NCBI RefSeq assembly: GCF_020740795.1
Contig: NC_067305.1
Location: forward strand, 4,278,001-4,342,000
Direction: 5' to 3'
DNA length: 64,000 bases
Origin: Apus apus
Lineage: Eukaryota > Chordata > Aves > Apodiformes > Apodidae
Both the position numbers and the translations under genes were made by a program. Shown piece after piece: positions 26,301 to 38,300 of the stretch. Each line of letters starts with the position of its first letter. The stretch's first letter is position 1. The notes beneath the pieces were generated by a model. That model was given only the letters and a program-made list of their open reading frames with translations, did no database searches and was not told the origin of the DNA.

Positions 26301-29300
26301 GGGAGGGATGGGATGAGGGGGAATGGATGAAAACTGGCAGAGGGAGATTGAGGTGAGACATGAGGAAGGAATTCTGGAGTGTGAGGGTGGTGAGAGCCTG
26401 GCCCAGGTTGTCCAGGGAAGCTGTGGCTGCCCCATCCCTGGCAGTGTTGAAGGGCAGGTTGGATGGGGCTTGGAGCAGCCTGGGCTGGTGGGAGGTGTCC
26501 CTGCCCATGCAGGGGGGTTGGATCTAGATGATCTTTAAGGTCCATTCCAACTGAAACCATTCTGTGATTCACACACCAAAGAGTTTGTCACTGTTTTATC
26601 TGAGATCATTCAGACTTCCTCCCCCTTTTCCACAAGGCTGGGCCAAATTTGAAGTCCTATTTGTAAAAGGTGGGGAAGATATTACTAGCTGTAGTATCCA
26701 GGGTCATCTTTGCACTAGTTTTGATCTTCTCAGACCTTCCTGAAGTTTCAAATCAGTGCTCAGGATTAAATGCTGATTTTGAAAAGCTTGTCTGAGGAGC
26801 TGCAGTTTACTTTCTAATAGTAGGGAGTTTCAAAAACAGTGGTCTAGTTTGATAGCTAATGTACTAGACAAAACCTCTAGGCCCTTGGTTAGATATTTTG
26901 CTTGTTATAGTTGGTTGGTAGGTTTTTTTGGTCCGTTATGCTCATATCTTCATTAAAATCCAACCTGTTGATTATTTCATAACAGGAGTGGTACGTCAAG
27001 GACCCAGAGTTCCCCTTGGAGAGCTCCAGAGATCAAACACACCAGTAGAAAAAGTTTATCGGTGAGAAACACGTTGACTTAATGTCAGGGAAAAGACCTG
27101 AATTGCTGAGTTGGGTTTTCATATTCATTTCATGTCAATTAGATCTTTCCACCAGGATGGAAAGTTTTATTTCTTCTGTCTTGTTTTGTTTGGCCTTTTT
27201 AATGCTATCAAAACAACACTCTAGCTTATTTGATGTAAGACCCAGCACTACCCAGTGGTGGTGACAGAGCCGCAGTTCCATTTACTTTTGGGTTTTTGAG
27301 TTTTCTGTTTTCTGTCTGTACTTTGCATATGCTGCTGTTAGCATTGTGTGTGTGTCCCTGCAGCCAGGCTCTGTGTGTGTGTCCCTGCAGCCAGGCTCTG
27401 TGTCCCTGAAGGGTGTGTAGGAGCACTCATGTTTTTTGCAGCCTTGTAACACGAATGAGGGGGCAGGGAAGTCTCTCAGAACTGCCTCCCCACACTGCTC
27501 TGTACAGGCATATTTGCCTTTCTATGGAGTGTTTAGGTTTTATACGTGTTCCTTTTGCAGCTGCTCAATGCTTGATTTCTCATTTGATTGTTCTGAGGAT
27601 TTCGATATAAATGCTTTTGAGGACATCATTTCTTTTTATGAAAACAAGAAGTAAGTAGAAATAGGCCTGGTTTTCAAGGCCAGGGAGGCACATTCCTGGG
27701 CAGACACCTTCTGAGCTTGCTCTGTGTAAAAATGAAGCCATGAAGTACCCCAGCATTGCTTCATTCTGGACAGTCCCTGTCACTTGTTGCAACTAAGAAC
27801 TAAACACACAATTTGGTTGAAAGGATTTGTCAGAGCTTAACGTTCCTGTTTCCTTGTGATACCTTAAAACACAATCTTGATATTCCAAAATGTTCAGAGG
27901 TACCAAGGGAAGGAAGCAACTTTCTGTAATATTGCTGCCTCAATGAGCAGCTCAGAGTGGTGATGGCATCTCATAGTCAGAAGTGATTCTTAAGCTTCTG
28001 TTATTTTTGGTTTGTGCCTCTCTGGAGAGTAAAGAAGGTAAGTTCTGTGCCAAGACACAACACTCCATGAGCACGGTGCATGCTTAAAACAAATGGATCT
28101 ACCACAAATTGGGGGCCATCCCAGGCTTACTTTGAAAAGCTAAACATGTAAGCAAGTTTGAAATGGAAATGAAAAACGAAATCTCTACAAATATTCCTTG
28201 AATAGCCAGTTTTTAACTTGATTTTCTGATGTGAGGCTGCTTAAGCAGCCTCATCTTAGTGGTCCTGTGTATAAAAATATTTCCTGCTTGATTATAAAGA
28301 ACTTTCTATCCATCTGAAAAGGCTACTTAGCTTAACAAAAAGGTTTCTTGCACGTTGAGTCCATGTTATGGTTGGACTCGATGATCTTAAAGGTCTTTTC
28401 CAATCAGAATGATTATGTGATTTTGCTAAATTTTCCACTGCTTTCTGAGTTGATGGCTCAGTAATTTACACCAAAAAGCTAGAGTTAGGGAATAACCTTA
28501 GTATAAGACCCTGGTAATTAAAATTCAGGGCACTAACAGAGTAGAAAGTGCTGGCTTGGCATCAGAATCGTTTATGTTTGGGGAAAAAGTAGTCTGGGAT
28601 TGACCTGCTACTGTTTGGAGCACACTTGGTGATGGGATCTCTTGGTTTTTAAACTCCTTTTGTTTTCCCCTCTCTCATGGCTGTGTCTCTTTGTTTGCCA
28701 TCCTTGTTTTGCTGTGAAACATTTTAGAGACATGCATGAACAAATCATCGCCAGTATAAAAGGACTTCCCTGGCAGGGTGATGATCCCTGCAAGCTGCTT
28801 CGGTCCCTCAGCCGACTCCAACACTGCTCCCACTTCCTGTGAGTTCTGGTGCTCTAGGAATTGCTTTCAAAGTGCAACAATAACCCAGCAGTTATTTCAG
28901 TCCATAGAAAATATACTCATCCCATGTTTGTCTTCTGCAAGAAAACTAAACAAGGCAATTAAGAACAAAGTTAATTCCTTCTAAAAGTGTCGAGGCTATG
29001 GGGAGTGCTTTGTTGCTTCTTTGTTCTTCTCACAAGTAAGTAATGATAGGATGAGAGGGAGTGGCCTAAAGCTCCATGAGGGGAGGTTGAGGCTGGACAT
29101 GAGGAAAAATTTCTTCTCTGAAAGGCTTGTCAGACACAGGAAGAGGCTGCCCAGGGAGGTGGCTGAGGCATCATCCCAGGATGTGTTTAAAAGTCGTCTA
29201 GATGTGGCCCTTGGGACGTGGTTTAGGGGTGAACATGGTAGAGCAGGGATAAAGGTTGGACTTGATGATCTTAAAGGTCTTTTCCAACATAAATGATTCC

Positions 29301-32300
29301 ATGATTCACTGCAGTAGCTAGAAGTTAAGCCTGCTTTCCATGCAAATGTGCCCTGAAACCCAAATATGCAGTACAAGCTCCTTGTTGCAAAATGTTTGAC
29401 AATGAAATGTCTCACCAGGTACAGCTAATGGTTCCTGGAATTCAGGGTGTTCCTAGGTTAAGACTCTTTGCATGTGCAAGGAAATCAATCTGTGATCTAT
29501 TGTGTAATAAGTGTATGAAAAATGGTGGCATGGAATTGGGAGCACACCTTTCATCAGAGAGGCAGCAGAGTGAGGAGGATGTGAACTGCAGCCTCAGAGC
29601 TTCCCCTTCGCCTCTGGTGTGGGTGGGGGCTGTGCCTGAGCTCTGGGTGGTGCCCCCAGGGATGATCTCAGACCCATCAGAATTTGTCAGTGCTGGGGCT
29701 TGTGGTGTCCTTCTGGGAGCAGTTAAGTACTTCCACAGGGATTCTGGCCCAAGCAGCAGTAACTTCTGAACCAAGTCTTTTTTTATTTCATCATGCCTTA
29801 GTGTTATGACAAGAGCTCAATGACTGCACAGTTAGAAATATAATCAGAAATAGAATGACTTGTTCAAAAATAGTCTATGCAAGAGTGCAGGTTATAATAC
29901 CTTTGCCTTTAGAGAGAATGTTTCACTTTTGAAAGCTTCCAATACCTACAGAGTTTATTGAAAAAAAGCCCCACAATTCTTGTTGGGGAGCAGTTTGCAT
30001 TTCTTGCATTGATCACTTGTAAGAGATGTGCATGAACTCACCCTGATGCTCTTGTGCTAATTTTCTTCTGTCCTTTATCTTGCCTCATAAATTGCACCAA
30101 CTTATGGCTTGCTGAAATAACCAAAAATAATATTTATTTTTTTCTTAAATAATCTTTAATGTTTTAACAGGAAAAGTAGAGGTATCAAACAAAAGCAGAT
30201 CATTCCTAAGGTAAAGTTAATCAGTAGATTTATCTCTCTTGTGTTTTGTTTTGTTGGTTTTTTTTCACTATGAACATTTATTTTGATTGACAGAACTCAC
30301 TTAAAAAAAATAAAATACTGTTTCATAGTGTAGGGAAGTTGGATGATTTATTCTCTAAAACTTCCTTTTTGACAATCTGAAGGATAAGTAAATGTTCACC
30401 TTTATAAGAAGAGCTTAACAGGAAAAAAGTGTGGCTTGGCATCTGTTTAATTAGATTAAAGATGCCATACATACATAAAGCCATTTCTGATCAAGTCATG
30501 GAAAGCAAATACAGTGATGATGTGATTTACCTTGTTCACCTCATTCTCTTGGAATGGGGCAATGGAGAAGTTTCACTTTTAAGAGGATGCTTTGGTCCAA
30601 AATTGAAACAGTCATGAAGTGTAACATGTCGTTGAATGTGGAGCTCTGGATAGCTTGTTTCATTCTTAATTATCTTGATGCAGATGGAAGCACTTCCCCC
30701 TCAGTTAAGACTTGAACTTTGATTATGGAAACTTTCTTCTAGAACTTGCTGGATTCCAAGTCTCTGAAGCTCATAGTGAGCATGACTCTGCACGATCGAA
30801 CTACCAAATCCCTCTTGCACTTGCACAAAAAGAAGAAACCCCCCAGCATAAGTGCACAGTTCCAGGTAGGTGTCTGATGCACTCACCTCTGGGTGCACCC
30901 TGACCTCGTGGGAACAGGCCTTCCTGATCTGATCTAGGCTGATCTTGCTTGAAAAACGAAACATTGTTTTTATTCTTGGGATTTGTTTGAAGTAGGTTTA
31001 TTACTTGGTTGAAGTTAGACTGAACTTAGAGACTGTTCTTATGCCATGAAATGTGTTATTTCTCTGTACAAATCAGTATGTAGATCTAGTGCTGCTCTAA
31101 CAGCACAGACAAACCCCCCTTTTATCTTGAGAGAAGCTACAAGCTGCAGGGATGTGCTGGGAGTACAGGAGAACATCCATGTTGGATGACGTAGGATTTG
31201 TCGCCGTCAGACCTGAAAGAACCTTATTTCTGAGGAAGAAGCTGATCTGCTGTCAAATGCCACTGAAAAATCTTTCTGAATATTTCATTCCAGACCTCCC
31301 TGAATAAGTTGCTGGAGACCCTGGGGAAAGCTGAGCCCTTCTTCATCCGCTGCATCCGCTCCAATGCTGAGAAGGTGAGATGCCCTCAGAGCTGAGCTGC
31401 TGAGCATCTAACTCCTCCAGCCCTGCAATTTCTCTCTTTTGACTCATCCACTGGCTGAAAGGCAACTAGAGTGTGGAAACAGAATGTGCTTTCTCTACTG
31501 GGCAGAAATAGGACTCCTCAGACACTTAACTAGCTGGTGACTGCTGATCTTTTTCAGAAAGAGATGCTTTTTGATGAGAGTTTGGTGCTTCAACAGTTAA
31601 GATACACTGGCATGTTAGAAACCGTACGCATCAGGAGATCTGGCTACAGTGCCAAATATACATTCCAGGTAGGTGATCTTTGCCATTAATTGGAGGTTGA
31701 ATGCAGCCTGTGTTTTTAGAAAAAAAGCTCAATTTGGAGTGAGAAGTAAGTTCTTTCAAAACCCCTATATGTCTTCATTTTAGAAATCTTAATTCAAATT
31801 CTAAACTTGTGAATTGCCTTCTGACTTTGATCTCCTGCTGTCTTTGCTTTTCACAGGAATTCATAGACCAGTTTCAGGTGCTACTGCCCAAAAATGCCAA
31901 AGCCTCTAAGGAAGACATTGGTGTTTATTTGAATAAACTAAAACTGAACGAAAACTACTATCAAATAGGGATGACCAAGGTCTGTGAAACTTCCCATAAG
32001 CCAATAAGAAATACTGATGCACGCTGCAAAATTTAATGCAGTTCCTTTAACTCTCTTCTGCATTTTGAATTTAATTATCTATTTTAAGTCTTGCAAATGT
32101 TGACACAGACATTAGTAGTTGCCTTGTTGTTGATGTGGACCTGTAGTCTTGCAATATGGTAACATTCTGTCATAGATGGATAATATTTTTGGGAAACTGT
32201 TGCTATTGGCATTTGTTAAACAGGTCACTGAATTCATTTTTAGAAGGGTTCTAACCTGAGCTGGTGGGAGGTGTCCCTGTCCATGCAGGGGGGTTGGGAC

Positions 32301-35300
32301 TAAGATAATCTTTAAGGTCCCTTTCAACTCAAACCAGTCTGTGATTCTTTGTGTACAGTTGTGTATTTTAGAATCTAAACACAGATTTGGTAAAACAGAA
32401 GGACCTTTTGGGCATGCTCACTGCTGCCAGCTGATAAGGTTTGGTTCAGTAATAAGTATTATCATTCTTATTTTTTATCTTGTGAAGATACCTCCAGTGG
32501 GGGCTGAAAGGCTCCTATTAACAGTTTATTGATGAGCTTTTCTTTTAACTGAGCAGGTTTTTATGAAAGAGGCCGAAAGGCAGATACTACAGGATACACT
32601 ACACAAAGAAGTGATCAGGAAAATCATTCTCCTTCAGAGCTGGCTCAGGATGGTTTTAGAAAGGAGACGCTTTCTCAGAACAAGGCAGGCAGCCATTGTT
32701 TTGCAGGTATCTTGGAGAATTGCCCATCTTCTTTTCTTGATAATGAAACAAACCCCCTCAAATACCACTCCCCACCTTCAGCTGCCCCTCCCTGACTTTT
32801 AGCAATGTCCCTTGTCAGGCTTGCTGGCGTTCCCGGTGGGTGAGGATGGCACTGCAGAGGAATAATGCTGCCACCTACATCCAGGCTGCCTGGCGCAGGT
32901 ACAGGCAACGAAAGTGCTTCCTGCAGCAGAAGAGGAGGATTTGTCTCCTGCAAGCCATGGTCAGAGGGTACCTGCAGCGTAAGAGGTAAAGAAAGAGAAG
33001 GAACATGATATGAAAACATGCATTTTAACCACTTTGCCCCTTGGCTTCACCTGCCAAGCTTGATTTCTGAGTGATATCTTGACTTGGTGGACAATTTAAG
33101 GGTAGTTATGTTATTACCATGTGGCACTGGAGTCTGTATCAGTGGTTGGTGGGGTGTGGAAACTGGTGCTTGAGCTTTATTCAGCTGAGCTGCTCTGCTG
33201 CCCCAAGCCACAGAGCTCCACACAGTTCCACTGGGGCTTTAAGAGTATTTATCCTTTGTGTCTGTGTTGCTGTTTAAGCTGTATTTAAACAGCTGGGCAC
33301 TTGTCTTAAATATGTGCGTTTTCATCTTACAAATTCTTGACAGATTGCAGAAGATGGCTCTGGAAAAGCAGAAAGCTGAAGCAAGGCAGAGAGAAATGCA
33401 GGAAGATCAAGACAGAGCAAATGAGGAGAGCAAGGGTGAGCTCAGAGAACCAGAGTTGCCTGTGGAGCACAAGTTGGAACTGGATCAAGCTGGGGAGGAT
33501 GGAGATCCAACTCCAAATGAGCAGGTTGAGAAGCTGAGCTCATCTGAAAAAGCCACATCGGCCCAGAAGGATGTGACCGAGGGCTCTGAGAAAGTCGCGA
33601 ACAGCCGGGAGAAACGGGAATCCCGCCGGCAGAGGGGGCTGGAACACAACGAGTTGCAGAATAAGCATGTCCTGTTCTCCTTCGAAGGAGCATCTTCCCT
33701 GTGCCAGGAGGAACGAACCTCTTCTGGAGAGACCCTGGAAACTGTTGCAGTGCCAGAGAAATCTGCAGCGCAAGATACTGTCCTTCAAGGAAGCAGCAAG
33801 GAGGAGAAAAGTCCAAGTGAAGAAAAGGCTGTTTCAGACGCGCCACCGGCCAGTGAGAGAGAAGAAAGTAGTTCTGTTCCTGAGCAAACACCACCTGTAT
33901 CAGAAGCAGATAAGGCAGCTGAGAGAATGAAAACACAAGGGAGTCAAAGCAACCAGATAAAAGGCAGCCAAAGCTTTAACTGCCCTGAAAGGCCAACAAA
34001 TCTTGCACTGAATCTCCACAACACGTTCTCTGCTACTGGGAGCTTCCGGACTCCACCTGAGTGCTGGGCAGAGAAAAACAAACGTCTTGCTCAGAAGCCA
34101 GCCAAGGATCTGGATAGTCCCACTTCTTCCCCACTCCAGAGATATGTGGATGACCCAGGGAAACTAAAGTACAAGAGAGAGAAGTGGAAAGGAAAGAGAC
34201 AGTCTGATGCTGGCCAGAATGATATGCTTAGTCAGTCTTTGGATGAAAGAACACGGTCGGATATGTCTCCTCAGGATCAGCTGGAGTAAGGGCAGCTTCC
34301 TAGTGGTTTTGTCTTTTTCAGAAAACAGATATCTGTAATATTTGAAAATAAATGGGGAACTCCTGGTAGCCTGTACATCTGGCCCTGTTATGGGAGAAAA
34401 CAGATCTATGAACAACTGCTTTTTCTTGGCTCCCAGGCCTGCAGTTGGATCTGTATGGGTAGAATGTTTTCAGAAGCTAACAAAAGGTACAAAACCTGCC
34501 TTGCTGAATTAAAAGGGCTTCAGTTCAGTGTCTGGAGTTCATTTTCATCTCCTTTTTGTCCATTAAAAACAAGGTTTTAGTGACCTGCAGTTTGCAAGCA
34601 TCGTCCCTCTGATATGGCAGGAAATCTGACATATCCATTTTCTTAACTTCTCAGCTACGTTTTGCATTTAAAAGTGAGTTGCAAGAGTTGGACAGGATTC
34701 TCTCTCAGATGTAACATTGATATGTGGGTTATTTAAAAGGTGGTAAATCTCAACAGGCTACAGACTTGTATACAAGGTATAATCTGAAACTAATCTTGTA
34801 ACATTGCAGAAAGAAGGGGAGTTCATCTTCATTAAATGATCTTTCAACATTTGCCCAGTCAGTTGCCATGAACCAGGTAGGGATGCTATAATTATACTTA
34901 ATTATCCTTGTTTATAAATGTTATAGGATTGTGAAAAAAATTGCTATGGTGTGCTCTGTGTGCTTGTACTCCCTTCAGGTTGATTTTTTGGGTTGATATC
35001 CATGTAAGAAAAAATCGTTAGCAAATATGCAACAAGCTGAAAATGTAATTTTTAATACATGAACACTTGATCAAAGCATTAAATATGCTTGGATCATATG
35101 TGAGGAAGCCACTTTCTATTGGGTCAAGTTTTTTGTCTTGATGAAGCAAGCTTTTTTCATCATAGTTTTTAAAGCCATTTAAAGAATCTATTTCACTCAA
35201 TATGTAGTTTTTTGGCTCCTCTCTTCTGCAGCAATCTCCTGATACGATAGAAGAAAAAGGCAACAAGAAATATCCTGTGCAAAAGAAGCCCAGTGATCTC

Positions 35301-38300
35301 TTACCTACCTCAGATGCAGCTGTTTCTGTGCAGTCAGCAAGCCAGCAAACAGATGCCAAGTATGTGTTCTGGGTGGGACTGGCCTGCCTTTATCAACACA
35401 ACAAAACATATTAATTTGAGTTGGGCACTTTTGAACCTGTGCTTGTGGGGAGACACATGTTGACATCAGCTCTGTGAGTGGCTGTGTTGGTCACTGGCTT
35501 GATCTTCATGTTGATGTCAGCAAGATATCTGACCCTGTGGAGGAACATGTTCTCTGTTTCTTGCATAACATTTGTCTTTGAACTGGTTCTTTTTAACCCA
35601 AGAACCACCAGACAGGTTCAGACCAAAGGTCTGTCTAGGGTGCTGAGCAGTAACACACCAAGACAGAGGCTTAAGAGCCCAGCAAGCACATCCTGCTCTT
35701 TCTCTGGCCAACTCCTCCAGCTCCTAGAATTCTGCAACTCAGGGATTCCTGAGCCTGAAAGGATGTCTTGGATAAGTGATGTGTTGTCCCTCTGTGCTGA
35801 AGGTAGTGCTCTAATCTAGTAAATATCAGAATATCCAGACATGCTTTCAGACTGGCTTGCCTTTTTTGTGCTGCTCAGATTTTCTGCAGGCTGGACCTTA
35901 GAGTAAACATGCACAAAAGAGGTTTAATCCTCCTGTGGGTTATTGTTCAAAGAGCCTTTCCTTGTAGCAGAGCCAGCTTCCATTACTAATGTGACAAACT
36001 TGTGTCTGCTTTTGTCTTCAGGTCTGCTTTTAAAAGTCCTTTGCGTAGACTTTTGGGGAAAAAACCAGACAAGAAAATTCCAAAGGAGAGTCCTGATGTG
36101 ATTGATGAAGGAGATGGCCTCTCCCTTGTATCTTGTGTCCTCTTTTCAGAATCGGGAGGATCCCAGAAAGTGGAAGGTGAAGTTTCTCTGACTAAATCCC
36201 CATCTTTCCTGTAATGTCTTGCATGGAAACGAATCCTGCAGAATCCAGTCATCCTGCCTTAACACTCTGATTTCTTTCCCAGCTTCTTCAGGCCAGCCAG
36301 GCCGCCTGCAGGGAGGGGAGCGCCACGCCAAGGAGAGCAGCAAATCCAAGAAGAACCGGACGATAAAGATCAGCAAGATCTCCAGTGTGTCTCAGAACTG
36401 GAGAGCCTCCATGGCCAGGGAGATTGCCAATGCCAATGAACTGAAACATCTGGATGAGTTCCTCCTAAACAAGGTAAAAGCCACTCGACTATGATAATAT
36501 TCAGGTCGTGTGTTCACTGTGTGGCGTTTTCAAGACTTCTAGGTGCAAATTTGTTAGGATTTAAAGCAAAGAGAAGTTGGTTTGAGAGCTCGACTATATT
36601 AGGTTGTATTAAGACCCTTCCTATTCCTTCCTTCAAGTCTCTGAAGGCATTTTGTTACATTAAATACTTGTGGCATTCACGTTAGCTCTTCATTTGTTTG
36701 CGAACGAGCAAAAGTTGTATAAAAACAAAAGCACAAGTTGTAAGGAAACAGAGTCAGAGCCTGACAACCTGTCTCTCCTATTTTGTACCATCATCACAGT
36801 GTATTAAGAAATGTTGTTATAAATAATTAGAATGGTCAGGGGTGACCAAGCCCAGCAACTGAAGCTTAACACTAGCTGGGTGTTGATGTTGGAGTGAAAT
36901 TTGATGGAGATGCTTTTGCCTTCTAGATCAATGACTTGCGCTCCCAGAAGTCTGGTGTTGAGTGTTTGTTTTTTGAAGCCACAGAGAAGTTCAGAGGAAA
37001 CATCAAGACCATGTACTCTGCTCCTGTAAGTAGTAAGTCTCAATAAAGTGAAAAGTTGGTAGGTAATAAATGAGCCAAATGTGCAGTTTAAATGCTTGAC
37101 CTACAGCTCTTTAGTAGAAGCAATTCAGCAATTCTTAGCCTAGAATTCAAAGAACACTTTGCAGTTCTGCTGTAACCTTAAGCAGACTGTTTCTTTTCCC
37201 TTTCCTCATTCACTCAGCCATAACTTAGTATTAGAAATGGATGGATTTGCTGTCTTCAGCCTCCTCACGTTGCTGTTTTAAACACCAATAGGTGCCAACA
37301 GCTTTTTGAATATTCTTCTGCCTTATCTCAGCCAAGTGCCCTTCCACAGTGTAGTAGGGAAGTGTGCTGACTTGTTTCTGTCATGGGCTTTTATCTTTAA
37401 TCATGATTGTGCTTTCTCACCTCTGAACCTAAGCACATAAAAATATGAAACTGTCTCAACTGTATCTTATAAATAATACTTTTTCCTTCTCTAGAATGGG
37501 CAAATCCATGTCGGCTACAAAGATCTGGTGGAAAATTACCAGCTTCTAGTTACAAATCTGGCCAAAAAAAGGGAAGAGAAAGAAGTCAAGCTGGTTTTGA
37601 ATCTCTTCCAATCCCTTCTGGATGAGTTCATCAGAGGATATACAAAAAAAGAGGAATCTGAGCAGCCCAAGGTATGAAAGTTACTCTGCTACTGGCTGAT
37701 GGGGGAGTTAAACAGTGCTGCTCTCCTCAGATAAGGAACCTGTGTCACCTCAGGAGCCTTTTCCCTTGCATTCTTCATTATTTGGGAAACACTTTCCAAA
37801 CACAAATCATGTGTATAACACATCCTGAATGCTGATACAGCTTTTTGGAATCCTTCATTATTTAACTTGCTCTTGATATTTTGAGAATCTTAGTGTTTGC
37901 ACATTTTCTTTGGTGCAAACTTAAGTTCTCTGAAGGCTTTAGAGGTGGAATTGCTTTGTCGGCAGGTAGTGAGCTCAGCTGGTTTTTAGCAAGTTGACAA
38001 TGTGAGCTCAGACAACCCTTGAAGCTGTAGTGTAGTGTCTCAAATGCTTGGAGGTGAAGTAGAGTCTGGGAAACTGAATAGGAAAAAAGGAATGGAATGT
38101 CTGAATGTCAAAGGCTGATGCCAGTTTTGTGTTCCCCTGCAGCAAACCAAAGCCCAGAAGAAGAAACGAAAACAAGATCGTGCAGTAAGTCCTTTGATTT
38201 TTGCAATAATCTAAGTTCTCAGCTGCACTCACAGAGAAAAAACACTCTTGAAACAGTTTTTGTACTGCAATTCTGTTTTATTTTGCCTTGCCTCTGGGAT

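Noticed and set aside
33258-33343. Upstream extension of the exon 24 open frame ([20 protein letters not shown])
   Set aside because: This hydrophobic stretch is intronic: it lies before the acceptor CTTGACAG at 33,343, and exon 23 splices in phase to 33,344. It is not a signal or membrane segment.
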